DNA of 64,000 bases, taken from assembly GCA_958299035.1 (NCBI GenBank), contig CATQJL010000112.1:13988880-14052879 (forward strand), written 5' to 3'. Shown here in pieces: positions 32,151 to 44,597 of the stretch. Each line of letters opens with the position of its first letter. Within the stretch, counting starts at the first letter, position 1. The notes under the pieces are model-generated. The model did no database searches. It had not been told where the DNA came from and saw nothing but the letters and a program-made list of their open reading frames with translations. Source of the stretch: Cylicocyclus nassatus. Taxonomy: Eukaryota; Nematoda; Chromadorea; Rhabditida; Strongylidae. The position numbers and the translations under genes were made by a program.

Positions 32151-33094
32151 AAGGAAGTTTAGTCGAAAAGACCTTTCAGAATGCGATGTATACTATCTTG
32201 TAGGGCTTGAAACATTGACTATAAATCTACCTTTCCTATCTGCTGCGGCTTTCTGAGCTTATGAAGTTTTTTATGAGTGAAAATTCAAATGCAAGATTAG
32301 TATTGTTGTCCGGAAAATGATGTTGCATCGTGTTTTAACATGCAATGTCGCAGCAAATGCGCACGAAATAAGAAGTGGGGGTATCAACCGATAGGTCAGA
32401 ACAAGCTCTACAAAATGAAGCTCGAAACGATTTGATTTGCGTGAAGTTTGGGGCCAAATTTCATAATGCACAAAAGATCTAAAAAACGAAAAAAAATCGT
32501 ATTTCCGTTCAGAAAGGCCCTGGGAACCCCTAACTTGCTCAAGCATGGACTCGTTATACGAGACACTCGTATGCCTATTTGCGCGGTTTTTCCATGGCTA
32601 AAAATTGAGAAATCGAAATTCGGCATTTTTCGCCGAAACAGTCTTAAGCAGCTCTTACATGGGTGATTCTGTAGTATGAACCTTTAGGAGCATAACCATG
32701 AAATTTGAGCTTTAAGCAAGCGCTAGTCTCCGAGAAAAATCAAATTGTTTGTAAAAAAACCCGAGAAACGAGACATATTAGCACTTTTGACCTCATTTTA
32801 TTTCTCGCATTGTAGCCATAGAAAAATACCACAAACTATACAGGTGAATTTCCAGTGTAAGAAGTACATGCCTATGCAAATTGAAGATCCATAAGACGTC
32901 TATGGAAATATGATTTTTCGGATGTCTGAAAATTTTTATGTTTTGGATCGAATTTCAGGTGGAGCATGATTTCCGCGGAGGTTTGTAAACTATCTTGCAG
33001 AGATTGCTTTGCTCTATCAAATGATACCCCACTCGCCGTTTTTTGTGGTCGTCTTTCGCAATAGGATGCCATGCGACAGTTTCGGACAACCTAA
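32150..33094. mobile_element. Decayed palindromic mariner-type MITE
   Basis: The right end CGGACAACCTAA is followed by TA. Inner blocks (CAAGCTCTACAAAATGAAGC; CTTGCAGAGATTGCTTTGCT) match the 10,980 family. The left boundary is unclear. Confidence 0.6.
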
Positions 33095-33360
33095 TATAAA
33101 ATTAATCGAACATACTCTCACGCTCAAGTGAGACAGCAGCGAGCTGGTATAATTGAATCAAAAATATTTGTAGCAGAGTGACCCGACTGTTAGTGAAGCC
33201 ACCAAGCTTGTATTTAAATTTTTACTCACAAAGCCTACATAATTCCTCTCCTTATCTGCTTTTCGCTTCTGTAAACGAAGCTATAAAAAGTTTTATTGCA
33301 AAAAATCGTACATAAAAATGCGAAGTTGAGCACATTGTTGCGCTCTTAGCTTAGCTTTAG

Positions 33361-33760
33361 GCTTCAAAAATTTGAAGTAATCTAGCTGCATGTTTTGGCC
33401 CAGCACTAAGCCGAACGTGGCTCTATATGGCCGAATTTTCACTTTCACGCATATTTTCTAAGAAAAATGATGGCCTTCAACGGCCTATAGCTTCGTCCAG
33501 AAAAGCGATAAGCAGATAAAGAAAACAGATTTAGACTCAGCGTTTTGCTGCATCTAATGGTATGCTTGTTTGGTTTGGTCACTTTGACTTCTGACCATTT
33601 CCTTGTAAGCTACCGTAAGCGCGCCCTCTTCGTCTAAAACCTCTCGCCGAGATATTTTCGCAGCACTCTCGCACCTCATCGCGCTGAGATACGATTCCCT
33701 CAGAGTTTCGCGCAATGCCACAAATTGTATATCGGTTAGGACCGCAGAAAATTTGTTTTA
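33361..33760. repeat. Two-part dispersed repeat
   Basis: 33,361-33,600 matches 40,147-40,390 (CTAGCTGCATGTTTGGCCCA, TGCTGCATCTARTGGT). 33,610-33,755 matches 42,540-42,685 (GCCGTAAGCGCGCYCTCGTC, CTCAGAG...TCAGGACCGCA). Only here are the two parts adjacent. Confidence 0.65.
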
Positions 33761-33767
33761 TTAGGAA

Positions 33768-35345
33768 ACTAGCTTGCTTACCCGGCTCCGCCCGGCCTTG
33801 TGAAAACACTGTAATAAAGGTCCCATCCCTATCCCTGTACAGCCTTTCCCTGTGCCCACTTCTACACTTCATTTCCCGTTCCCTGTGTTGTTTCCGAAAT
33901 CAGCATGCCCACTTACCCCTCCCAGCCCTGTAGCTTAAACTTTGCAAGAAAATCGATAAAAGTAATGGACGATTTCAAAAACTATTAGGTTGTCAAGAAA
34001 ATAATGTCCGTTTTTATTTGCTTGCTTTAACAAAGCAATCAGACTCAACCCAACAAAGGGTAAGGTGTACTGTTCGATAGAGCAAAGCAAGCTCTACAAG
34101 ATGGCACTCATGTCTTTGCGCCATGCTCGATCCACGGAGAGTTCGAACTCAAAATCTAACGATTTCCAAATGCCCAAAAATCGAAAAAAATCAGATCTTC
34201 GTCCAAATAATTTCTACGGACTTCCCACTCGCTCACATCAATGGTATCGATATCTGATATCCATATGTGCGATTGCCGTATTTTTTCCTTGACTAGAAAC
34301 TGAGAAAACGAAAATTTCCCTGATTTTCTCAAAGCAATGCTGAGCCGTTTTCGCACATGTAGTTCTATACTGCAAGCCTAGGTAAGCGTAACTGTAGGTT
34401 TTCAGCCTATTTCGAGCGGTACTTTTCGAGAAATGTCGATTTTAGCACTGAAACTGAAACGAATAAATCCGAACTCGTTATTTTTCGAAAACTACCGCTT
34501 GGAATGGGCTGAAAATCTACACTTATACTTACCTAGGCTTGTAGTATAGAACTACATATGCAAAAACGGCTCAGCATTGCTTTGAGAAAATCAGGAAAAT
34601 TTTCGTTTTCTCAGTTTCTAGTCAAGGAAAAAATACGGCAATCGCATATATGGATATCAGATATCGATACCATTGATGTGAGCGAGTGGGAAGTCCGTAG
34701 AAATTATTTGGACGAAGATCTGATTTTTTTCGATTTTTTGGGCATTTGGAAATCGTTAGATTTTGAGTTCGAACTCTCCGTGGATCGAGCATGGCGCAAA
34801 GATATGAGTGCCATCTTGTAGAGCTTGCTTTGCTCTATCGAACAGTACCCCTTACCCTTTGTTGGGTTGAGTCTGGTTGCTTTGTTAAAGCAAGCAAATA
34901 AAAACGGACATTATTTTCTTGACAACCTAATAATATTGTATTCGTAATCAGCATGCTCCATTACCCCCCCCCCCCCTGTGCCAACTCCCAGCCCTGTAGC
35001 TCAAACTTTGCAATAAATCGATGAAATCGATAAAAGTAATCGATAATTTTGAACCAAAATCGTATTCGGAATCGCCATGCCCACTTACCCCCGTGTGCCA
35101 ACTCCCAGCCTCGTAGGTGAACTCTGCAAAAAAAATAGATAAAAATCGATAAAATCAATATCGATCAATAACGAAAAGTAGCCTATGACACCCGCCGGGG
35201 CCCGAAGTGTATGTGCGCCAATTTGGTCCGGATCAGTTTAGAAATGGAATTTTCTATTCGGAACATACGTACAGACAGACAGACAGACAGACATACAGAC
35301 AGACAGACAAACAAACAGACATTCAACTTCATATATAAGATTAAA
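33768..35345 (+). repeat. Dispersed AACTAGCTTGCTTACCCGGC repeat with nested MITE
   Basis: Begins AACTAGCTTGCTTACCCGGC, contains ~112-bp units, and ends in (GACA)n and ATATAAGATT. A MITE at 33,985-34,930 splits one unit. Shorter relative at 50,487-50,866. Confidence 0.8.
33985..34930. mobile_element. Palindromic mariner-type MITE, copy 2
   Basis: TTAGGTTGTCAAGAAAATAA ... GACAACCTAA with TA on both sides. Nearly identical to 10,980-11,924. The flanks read ...AAAACTA and TAATATTG..., whereas uninterrupted repeat units (15,309) read AAAAACTAATATTG, giving the empty site and a TA duplication. Confidence 0.95.
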
Positions 35346-35404
35346 TTACAAAAAATATACCCTAATTTCGCGCGTACAAGGCGCTGGGGATTTTTTTTAC
35401 AAAA

Positions 35405-36288
35405 TTGACTAGGCCAAATACGCCAAAGAACTTTGCAACCAAAGGACCTTATGCCGTGCTGTATGTATGTTGCTTAAAAGATCGTACGGCATATGAATCG
35501 CTTTACGAAATATTAGGTTGTTGCAAAAGTTCTGTCGTTTCATTTTCAAAAATTTGTAACTACGCGAAATTTTCAACGGATTTGCTTGCTTGTAATTTTA
35601 TTAGAAAGTATAAGTCTTTCGCTTTCAAATACTGTTCTGTGGAGCTTCTGTTTACTGGGTGCGGAAATAAAAATGGAAAACTAAGACCATATAAGCTTTG
35701 ACCATTCTAAGTTAGGTCACCAAAAATCTGGAATGCTGCAGGAAAATCTGAAATCCTCAGTACATATGTTTTTTGGCCTACCCTTTGCATCTGTGAAAAG
35801 TTTGCGCTGTTTGGACGTCTCTGTGAGAAATTATGAGTATCGAGTTTACTATGGAAAACGCCAAAATTAATTAATTTGTCAATTTTCGCGAAAATCATAA
35901 CTTCTCACAGAGACGTCCAAACAGCGCAAACTTTTCACAGATGCAAAGGGTAGGCCAAAAAACATATGTACTGAGGATTTCAGATTTTCCTGCAGCATTC
36001 CAGATTTTTGGTGACCTAACTTAGAATGGTCAAAGCTTATATGGTCTTAGTTTTCCATTTTTATCTCCGCACCCATTACGAAACAGAAGCTCCACAGAAC
36101 AGCATTTGAAAGAGAAAGATTTATTCTTTTACAAGTTACAAGCAAGCAAATCCGTTGAAATTTCGCGGAGTTACAAATTTTTGGAAATGAAACCAGAACC
36201 TTTGCAACAACCTAATACTTTGAAGCGGCTGAGGGGTTCGATAAATCGAACAAAATGCGCCTTGTACGCGTGAAATTAGGATACAAAA
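35405..36288 (+). pseudogene. Coding-like fragment interrupted by a MITE
   Basis: The frame ...VRHMNRFTK up to 35,512 and the frame YFEAAEGFDKSNKMRLVRV... from 36,216 to a stop at 36,288 join in phase if the MITE and one TA are removed. The 60 bp at 36,222-36,280 recur inverted at 7,110-7,168, so this may itself be a repeat. No family recognised. Confidence 0.3.
35513..36215. mobile_element. Palindromic mariner-type MITE, TTAGGTTGTTGC type
   Basis: TTAGGTTGTTGCAAAAGTTC ... TTTGCAACAACCTAA with TA flanks. The two halves are close to perfect mirror images around 35,860 (for example GTAGGCCAAAAAACATATGT and its complement). Confidence 0.9.
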
Positions 36289-36374
36289 CAGAAAAATAAA
36301 AAAGTCAAAAAACCACAATGAAAATCAGATCAAATTTACAGTTGATTTTTACATTCACGTTCACTAAACCATTA

Positions 36375-38018
36375 CATCAAATGAGTGGTCTTTGCCGAGT
36401 TTGGACTTTTAATACAGAAAGTATTAATGGAGGCTGTATATATGTAGCTGAAAAACTTAACATAGGTGCGACCTTGGAACAAACACAGTTACAGGGTGAA
36501 ACTCTGGTCACTTGATTCGAGTGGGAATTCACGGATTACAGGAGCTGAAGAGTAGAGCTAACTGGCAGGCAACGGATTCTGGGATTGAGAAATATGCTAA
36601 AAAAGTTAAAAGTTTCCGGTAAAGAGCGAAAATTTGAAAGTCTCCTCCAAAAAATGACGAGATTTCCGCGAACGCAAAATGCTTTGTTTGAAGACTGTAT
36701 AGCTGAGATTAGAATTCGCAAACTTGGCTGCTCTAAATTTTGACCTACTTTGACGTTTTTACCACTGACATTCCACATCTAAATATAATATTTTTTTGCT
36801 CTAACGGTTACGACGAGGTGTGCAAACTATTCAATAATCAAATATTTTACATTTTTATTCAATTTATAATTGAAAATTTGTCCTTTTTTATATTGAAGAA
36901 AATTGATTATGTCCAGTTTTCTGCTTGCCAATACTATTCCGTTTATAGCATCCGGTGGCTTGATTCGCCCATACTGCTTTTGAATCTTAGCCAAAATATG
37001 TAGTTACAATAGATTGTATTATCAATTGAACTTCTGTTTTTAGACGATCGCGACAGAATAGTAAATTTCTTTCTTTCTGAAGAGGATGTGAAACAGTGAT
37101 ATTCAGTGTTTATCTGAACGAATAGGCTTGATGATTTGATCACTGATTCTGTAGCATAGGGAGAAAACCGATACTTATACTAAGTTGAGGAAGTGGTTCA
37201 GTGCAATTCTCGTCATAGCCTAATTTGCAAATGCCCTCTGCGTCAAGGCCCTCCTGAATAAATAATACACATTGACCATTAGGTATCTTTAATTCATCGT
37301 ACAGTTATAACAATGCCTCAGATCTGTGTTCAAATTGGTGTGATACTTCTACTAGGGTTGAGGAATAAACGCCGCCATCGAACGCCGCACTCCGAACCAG
37401 TAGTTCTTTCGCATGCACTATGATACGCCTTGGAGAACAGTGGTCTGTGGAGAAGGTACCGGCTATACTCGTTTCTTTACTCTTTCTAGCAAACTGAACT
37501 ACCTTCATTTTCTTAAAAATGATGGGTAAATTTTCTTTGAATAAGGTCTTGAAAAATTTTGAAACCATGACGAAACGGCAACAGAATTTGTTTACAGCCT
37601 TAAATTTGTGCTTATTCTGAGTCAACATTTATAATAATTGATTATAGTTCAGTGTAAAGTATAGTCTTTAAACATGTAATAATCAGCATTCCTAATCCAG
37701 TATGAAAGTTTTTTTTGAAAAGTTGTCAGAAAAAGGTTAGGTTCTGCAGACAGAGGAAAAACACTTTCTTTAGCAAAGGGGATCATATCCTTGCACTTGG
37801 TGCATACGGGCCACTCCCAGTAGACTGCATGACTTTCAGCCTCGACAATCATTGCCAAAGGAAGCAAGAAAATGTTTATGGTCTTCTACAGCAATAGTTT
37901 CTGCCTGAAAGAAACACAGCAATACTGGTATAAACCTTAATAAAGAAAAATTACAGAAACTATACGAAATCGGTCTTGAGGTCAATTGCATAGAGGCAAA
38001 AGTAATTCGATGATATAT
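36375..38018 (+). repeat. Left arm of giant inverted repeat P1
   Basis: Mirrors 40,466-43,349. Anchors: AAGGCCCTCCTGAATAAATA (37,247) and complement (41,223); ACAGTTACAGG (36,486) and CCTGTAATTGTG (43,230); GTCTTGAGGTCAATT (37,973) and complement (40,503). No gene; mirrored short frames are arm artefacts. Confidence 0.85.
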
Positions 38019-38019
38019 A

Positions 38020-38539
38020 CAAAGTGTCTCAAAAAATGTGCCCATCGTTTGATTGTTAACAACTGCTTAATTAAGAGTTATATTTTGTCTCTGGAAGGAC
38101 TAAAAAAGCTGAAAACTCTTACAGTAGGTAATCAGCATCGCTGATTCCAGATGCGAATCTCGAACTTTCCCGTAATGCTTTTTTTCATAATTTATGCCAA
38201 TGTCGTAACGACGGATTCCTGATATCCAACGAAGATTTGACTAGGTCATTTAACAAGCTTTGCAGAACGCAACGTAGTGAAATCAGCATGCCCAAAAACC
38301 TTGTTACACAAATCAGATTTTTTTTGAATTGTTTTTTGAACGGTCCATTGCGTCATATACTGCAAGTTCCTAGCGTAATATTACAGTAACGAAGGGAGAC
38401 CGGTATTTCGCTCCGTTCTTAAATATTATCTAAGTTAAAGCCAGCTCTACGCAACAGTACTTAATTCATTCCAAAAGACCTCATGACAAAAGAAACATAT
38501 CAACAACCAGACAGAAGGCACATTTTTTGGGAAATACTG
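38020..38539. mobile_element. CAGGGTGTCC-family MITE, decayed
   Basis: Ends CAAAGTGTCTCAAAAAATGT and ACATTTTTTGGGAAATACTG, with the family's CAGCTCTACGCAACAGTACT block. It sits at the inner edge of the P1 left arm; a right half of the same family (about 40,395-40,464) sits at the inner edge of the right arm. Confidence 0.7.
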
Positions 38540-39000
38540 TATTATTGAATAAATCATCTTACTCACTTTTTGCTGTTATAGTGTAGGGTCAAGGACCAAG
38601 GGATTATTTCCATGTCAAACAAAATCAAACAGACTTGGTGATAAAGTTAAGAGCCGTGCTCGCAGGACAATCGCGTGATGGTTAGAGAAGAACCTTAGCA
38701 ACTCTGTGCGTTAATCTAATCTTCAAAAAAATTTTCCCAAGAAGACACGCCCTTCAATCGCTTTACTAATGATATTGCTCGTTTTTTGTGGGCTGATTTT
38801 CGTGATGCTGTACATGTGGTGCTGGACTGAGTTTGCAATTCACAGCCGGATTGTTGATGGAAGCTTTCATCTGGGGTACAGCATCCGGACGAGGAATCTG
38901 AATGACTTCAAAGCTCTGCACAACCAGTATCGCATTGTTTTAACTTTCTCAGATGCCCATTATTGTGCAATTGTGCAGCTTATCAATAAATTCTTGAAAA
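38540..39000 (+). other. P1 loop, with an ATG-started open stretch
   Basis: From ATG 38,769 a frame (MILLVFCGLIFVMLYMWCWT...) runs into the palindrome at 39,001 and out to 39,452. The first 20 residues are hydrophobic. As a 227-codon frame it is long for this window, but two thirds is palindrome sequence, so I do not call it a gene. Confidence 0.3.
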
Positions 39001-39445
39001 CAGTGGATCGGCAGAATGAGAACCGTGGCAAAACAAGGTCACACGGTAGGAGCCCCCATAATGGAACCTATGGGCCAAAGTTCAATCTTTCTCTGCCACT
39101 TCTAATCCCCGAAATTTCAAAGCGAAAGCAGCGCTCATCTCCTCTCCTCTCCAACCCCAGCCCACCCCACGGACGAGTGGACGCGGAGCCCACCATAGCG
39201 AAAGCGCAGAGTCGTTGCGGGACCCTTATGCTTATAGCATCGGGCATGCGCGCTTTGACCGTGGATTTCACGCCTCCATGGGGTGGGCCGGGTCGGAGAG
39301 GAGAGGAGATGAGCGCCGCTTTCGCGTTGAAATTTCGGAGGTTAGAAGTGGCAGAGAAAGATCGGACCTTGGCCAATAAGTCCCATTATGGGGTTTCCCA
39401 CCCTGTGTCCTTGTTCTGCCACGGACTCATTCTGCCGATCCACTG
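39001..39445. mobile_element. Foldback element with GC-rich arms
   Basis: CAGTGGATCGGCAGAATGAG at the left and its complement at the right. The arms (CTTTCTCTGCCACTTCTAAT; CATCTCCTCTCCTCTCC) mirror around a 90-bp GC-rich loop. Lies in the P1 loop. Confidence 0.85.
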
Positions 39446-40394
39446 CCTTTAAGACAGCGTCCACCTCATGTTGTCTATTTAGCGGAATCCCCGTCTCAAG
39501 ATAAAATTCGCAAATTCAGATCTAGCGCAAGAGAAATGAAAAAAAAACATGATCGCATGAATTTTCCTTTACTTCCGTACTCCTCGCAGCACGAATCGCC
39601 TTTTTGGTCTTTTTAAACGAAGCTTTTTTGATTTCTGAAAGCTCGGCTTCAGGCATTTTTATTGTTGATAGGAATTATTGATGCAAAATCGATATATTGA
39701 TACATATTAGTACAAGTAGATGAATAATCAGTCGGATATCCTTTTTATACAACCAAGTTCTCGCTAACAATCAGAGAAGACAGGAATTGATGGGAAGTAT
39801 TCCTTCTATCACACTTAAACTGGCTCATATTAGTCATTCCTTCTGAAACAGTAGGGTAGTTGTAAAAACCTTAGTACTATATCCTTAGGAACACTCTCCT
39901 CTTAAAAAACCTAGATAGAAGTCGTAAAGCCATTTTGTCAAATCTACAAATATTTAAGCGCAAAAACTCTTTTGGAAATCAAATAACCAGTTGGATATGG
40001 AACTGGCTGGTGCAATGGCTGCTGTAATGTCATTAGATGAAATCTTCTGCGCAAGGCTATGCCAGATCTCTTTCGGAGTTCAGTCAACAGGTTATATTTA
40101 CGATGCAAAAGATGAGATTATTGCACTCGCAGCTCACCTTTGGGCTTTAATATTCTAGAGTAACCTAGCTGCATGTTTGGCCCAATTAAGCCAAAATGCC
40201 TTCGTACTGCCAAAGATTTGCGCTTTGCGTGCATGATTTCTTAGCAAAATAGTCCACATAGACGCTAAGCACATAAGAATCACAGATTGGAAATTAGGTT
40301 TTATGCTGCATCTAGTGGTTTACAGCTTATTGGATTGTTTGATTTCGATTTCTGAGCGTTCCTTTCAACTTGAAGCCAGTCCATAAGATAGTTT
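39446..40394. other. P1 loop, no gene; dispersed repeat at 40,147-40,390
   Basis: AT-rich. The repeat matches 33,361-33,600. Confidence 0.5.
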
Positions 40395-41384
40395 CTAAAG
40401 CTTCAGACTCAACGACAAGAGAGTTATCAAAATTTGGACGGTGAGCGCATTTCCTTGGGAAACCCTATGTATGCCATCGGATTACTTCTGCCTTTATATA
40501 ATTGACCTCAAGACCGATTTCATAAAAATTTTGTAATTTTTTAATCAAAGTTTATGCCAGTGTTGCTGTGTCTCTTTCAGGCAAAAATTATTGCTGTAGG
40601 AAACTATGAAGTTTTTCTTGGTGCTTGTGGCAAAAATTGCCGTGGCTAAAAGTCATGCCGTCTATGGGAGTGGCCCTATGCATCATGTGCAAGGATATGA
40701 TCTCCTTTGCTAAAAAAGTGTTTTTCCTCTGTCTGCAGAACCCAACCGTTTTCTGACAACTTATCCAAGAAAAATTTTCTTCTGGACTATGAATGTTGAT
40801 TATTACATGTTTGGACCCTATACTTTATATGATATAAATAATTGAATGTTGACTCAAAATAAGCATAAATTTAAAGCTGTAAACAAATTTTGTTGCCGTT
40901 CCGTTATGGCTGCAAATTCTCGCAAGACCTTATGCAAAGAAAATCTACCCAGCATTCTTGAGAAGATGAAGCAAGTTTAGTTTGCAAGAAAGAGTAAGAA
41001 AACGAGTACAGCCGGTACCTTCTCCACATACCACTGTTCTCCAAGGCATACCATAGTGCATGCGAAAGAGCTACTAGTCCGGAGTGCCGCGTTTGATGGC
41101 GGCGTTTATTCCTCAACCCTAGTAGAAGTAATCACACTAATCTGAACACAGATCTGAAACATCTGTGTTATTACTGTACGATGAATAAAAGATACCTAAT
41201 GATCAATGTGTATTATTTATTCAGGAGGGCCTTGACGCAGAGGGCATTTGCAAATTAGGCTATGACGAGAATTGCACTGAACCACTTCCTCAACTTAGTA
41301 TAAGTTCGGTTTCCTCCTTATACTACAGAGTCAATGATCAAATCATTAAGCCTATTCGTTTAAATAAACACTGAATATCACTAT

Positions 41385-42164
41385 TAGGTTGGCACATAAG
41401 TAATGCAACTGTTACAAAACTTTCGTCTATTTGAACGTAGCGCATTCATTCTTTGGCAATATGCGAGATATGATGTAAGCTTCTAATGCACACATTTTCC
41501 CCGAATTTTACCATCTTATGTGAAGATTACGGTAGGTTTACGGTACTGTGGGAAAAACTTTAGAATGCGTCAGATTTTGTTGAGACTTGGCCTATAGAGC
41601 TTATTTGACATGCTGATCACAAAAACGAGTCCGTTTCGCATAAAAAGGCCTCGTTCGTGAGATCAAAGGATGAATTTCATTTTAGCGACAAATGAATATG
41701 ATATTCGTGTTAACCGCATAGGATTTCCCTATGGTGCAAAGTTATAGCGGATGCTGACTTTTCGCAGCTTAGTTACTGGCAAATTGCCTTCAAAACTTGA
41801 CGCATTTGACTTGTTCAGCTTCTCAAAGGCTGCCCACCTTAATTTGTGTTTAAATTTCATTTCTTTTTCGATGATTCCAATTTGCTAACTTCCAGCTACA
41901 TGCTGCCTATAATTGCTTTTTCATATGTTTGAATCAGGTTTCTAGGGCTTCATGTTTGCCAAAAAATCGTGAAACCCCGATTTTCAGCAGTTTTCAAAAA
42001 ATGGTTAGATTTTTGTACTACGTTATCAAAAATCAAGCAGTTTGCGCAGACTTGCAGTTTACATCACGATCTACATATCGTGATGTAAACTGCAAAATGA
42101 GATTGCTATATAAAATAGGAAAAAAAGTTACGGGAAAAGTTGCAAAACTTATGTGCCAACCTAA
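41385..42164. mobile_element. Mariner-type MITE, TTAGGTTGGCACATAAGT ends, in one P1 arm
   Basis: TTAGGTTGGCACATAAGTAA ... TTATGTGCCAACCTAA-type ends with TA flanks. The P1 left arm at 37,090-37,100 is the uninterrupted counterpart. An inner perfect inverted repeat GATCTACATATCGTGATG surrounds 42,070. Confidence 0.85.
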
Positions 42165-42245
42165 TATTTTACATCGTTTCAAGAGAAAAAAATTTATTAC
42201 TTTTGCTCGATCTCTAGAAACAGAAGTTCAATTGATATTTAATTG

Positions 42246-42700
42246 AAACACCTATTGCAACTAAGTATTTAGGCGAGATCCAAAAGGAGTATGAGCGAAT
42301 CATGTCATCGGAAGCTAAAAAAGGGAGACAACTGACTGAGGAACGTGAAGAAAGCCTGCGTTGCATTAGTTAATTAGGGCGTGACATCCATTAGTACTGG
42401 TTTTTGTGCAATTGGGAGCCTAATATAGAGCAGCAACAGCACTCTCTGATCGCTTTATTACTACCTCATTTTTGGGAGGCGTACCCAGGCAGCCACTGCA
42501 GCTGCAGCCAACCGCTGAAGCTAGTCAACGTCCGGCTGAGCTGCCGTAAGCGCGCTCTCGTCGTCCACAACCTTTCGCCGAGGTTTTCGCAGCAGCCTCG
42601 CATCTCGCAAAATCGTGCAAAAACCCTCAGAGGTCGCACGGCTGCCGCAAATTCTATGTCGATCAGGACCGCAAAAAATTTGTGATTTTTTAGTAAATGC
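42246..42700. repeat. Insertion in the P1 right arm
   Basis: No counterpart in the left arm. The segment 42,540-42,685 is the dispersed repeat shared with 33,610-33,755. Confidence 0.6.
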
Positions 42701-43364
42701 AGTGGAAAATATACAACAACAAAAAAAATGATACAATCATATAATTATAAAAGTGGACTAAGCGTATAATCAATGCAAAATTCAAAACAATTTTGGTAAG
42801 CAGAAAACTGGACGTGTTTGATTTTCTTCAATAAAAAAACAAAATTCCAATCCTGAATTGAATACTTAAAGTATAAGATAATTGATTATAGAATAGTTTG
42901 CACAACTCGTCGTGACCTTTAGAGCAGAAAAAAAATTTAGTGTTGTGGAATGCCAATGGTACAAACACCAAAGTAGGTTATAGGGCAGCCAAGTTTGCAA
43001 ATGTCAAACACTCAGCTATTAGTCCAATCGAAGCATTTTGCGTATGTAGAAAACTCGTTATTTTTCAAAGGAGATGTTTGTATTTTCGCTTGTTACCGAA
43101 AGCTTTTCACCTTTTTGAGATAAAAATTTCCCATTCCCGAAATCCGTTACCTGCCAAAGTTAGCTTAACTGTTCAGCTCCTCTAATTCGTAATTTCGCGA
43201 CTTGAAATAAGTGAGCAGGGTTAACCTGTAATTGTGTTTGTCCGAGGGTCGCATATGTTCATTTTTCAGTTACATATCTATAGCTTCCATAAATACTTTC
43301 TGTATTGAAAGTTCGAAATTCGGCAGAGACCGTTTGGTGGCGGTGTGATCGTAAAGATCATATA

Positions 43365-43654
43365 CAGGGTGTTCCAAAAAATGTGCCTACTGTTTGATTG
43401 TTAATAACTCTTTTCAGATGAAGTCCTTTGAGAAGCTTTAGGTAATATTATGTAGAGCTGGCTTCATCTTAGATTTAGCTATTCATTACTGTAGGACTAC
43501 GATAGAAACTTCAAGGTTATGGTATCACAGTGAAAATAGCTGCCTTTTCAAAAATTTCCAAAAAAATGTAAAAACTTGTATAATAAGGTTTTCATGAACG
43601 CTGAGTTCAATGCTCGACTATGTACAAGACTGCAAAGCTTTTTGAATGCTTTAA
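43365..43654 (+). mobile_element. Half of a CAGGGTGTCC-family MITE
   Basis: CAGGGTGTTCCAAAAAATGT through GAATGCTTTAA corresponds to one half of the complete element at 50,869-51,515; the other half is gone at the deletion junction. Confidence 0.8.
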
Positions 43655-44597
43655 TGAACGTGGGAATCAACCGCATGCACTCAAGCCATTCTTATCTGTC
43701 ATTGATATCATCATTTTATCATTTAAGACTGATAATATCACATGTATCATTTTTGACATAGAGTAAGAAATGTACGTTACAACGCTGTGCGAGTTTTTAT
43801 CGCTCTCTCTCTCTTATTGTATGTAATCCTACAGGTTTTTCTGGTTCGATTGCCCATTCAGTGCAGTAGATAGACCCCTCACTGCAGCAATTGATTGATT
43901 GCTCATCATGCGCATGACACCGTCGCCTTGAAGACGTTGCTCTTTCAGAATAATTCACTGCTCTATAAATTGTGAAGGAACCGAGTTGCCTGTCAAAAGG
44001 AGTTTCAACTATGAGCTGAACACTTCTGTTACTGTGTATGGACATTCAGATCCAGATCCACGAAGGCGATCGGTCTAAGGTGCGAAAAGGCGCAAACGGC
44101 GTGCTCGAGCGCCTTTCCATCAGAGCCCACACGCCAGCGAACGATGCGACGATGCGCGTACATGGGCGGTTCCCTCTGTTTCGAAGTTTTTTTGAGTTCT
44201 CCTATGCTCTACTCTATGCCATCTACTAGCTCGCAAAACGTGCAGATTTTCTTTGTATGGCGTAAATTTCCGGGGGTTTTGCGACATTCCGGGATTTCCG
44301 TGTAATCACGCGAATCACGCAAACTACGCAGCGCCATAACCTCCTTGGGAATGAATATATTCCAATTCTGGAAGAAGCGTTGTTTAGCTCATCAAGTCAA
44401 ATCTTTCGATTTACAGCATGTCCTCGACATTTCGTTTTCAGTATTCTCCAATTTGTCTGCGGACGCCTTTTTGCAAGGATGCAACGCAGCGTACATCACA
44501 CATAAAAGATTCAGTAAGCACTATTTGCTGGTGCTGTTTTCGCATATCGTCGCGCTTTAGAAAGTAACTGGAGACTGTTTTTTAAAAGAGATAGAGG

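Larger units (their letters stand above)
40466..43349 (-). repeat. Right arm of giant inverted repeat P1
   Basis: Mirror of 36,375-38,018, expanded by two insertions absent from the other arm: the MITE at 41,385-42,164 and an unrelated block at about 42,246-42,700. Confidence 0.85.

Noticed and set aside
38769..39452. 227-codon open frame
   Set aside because: About two thirds of it is a GC-rich palindrome (39,001-39,445) whose opposite strand is open as well; only the first 77 codons are unique and no family or splice support is visible.
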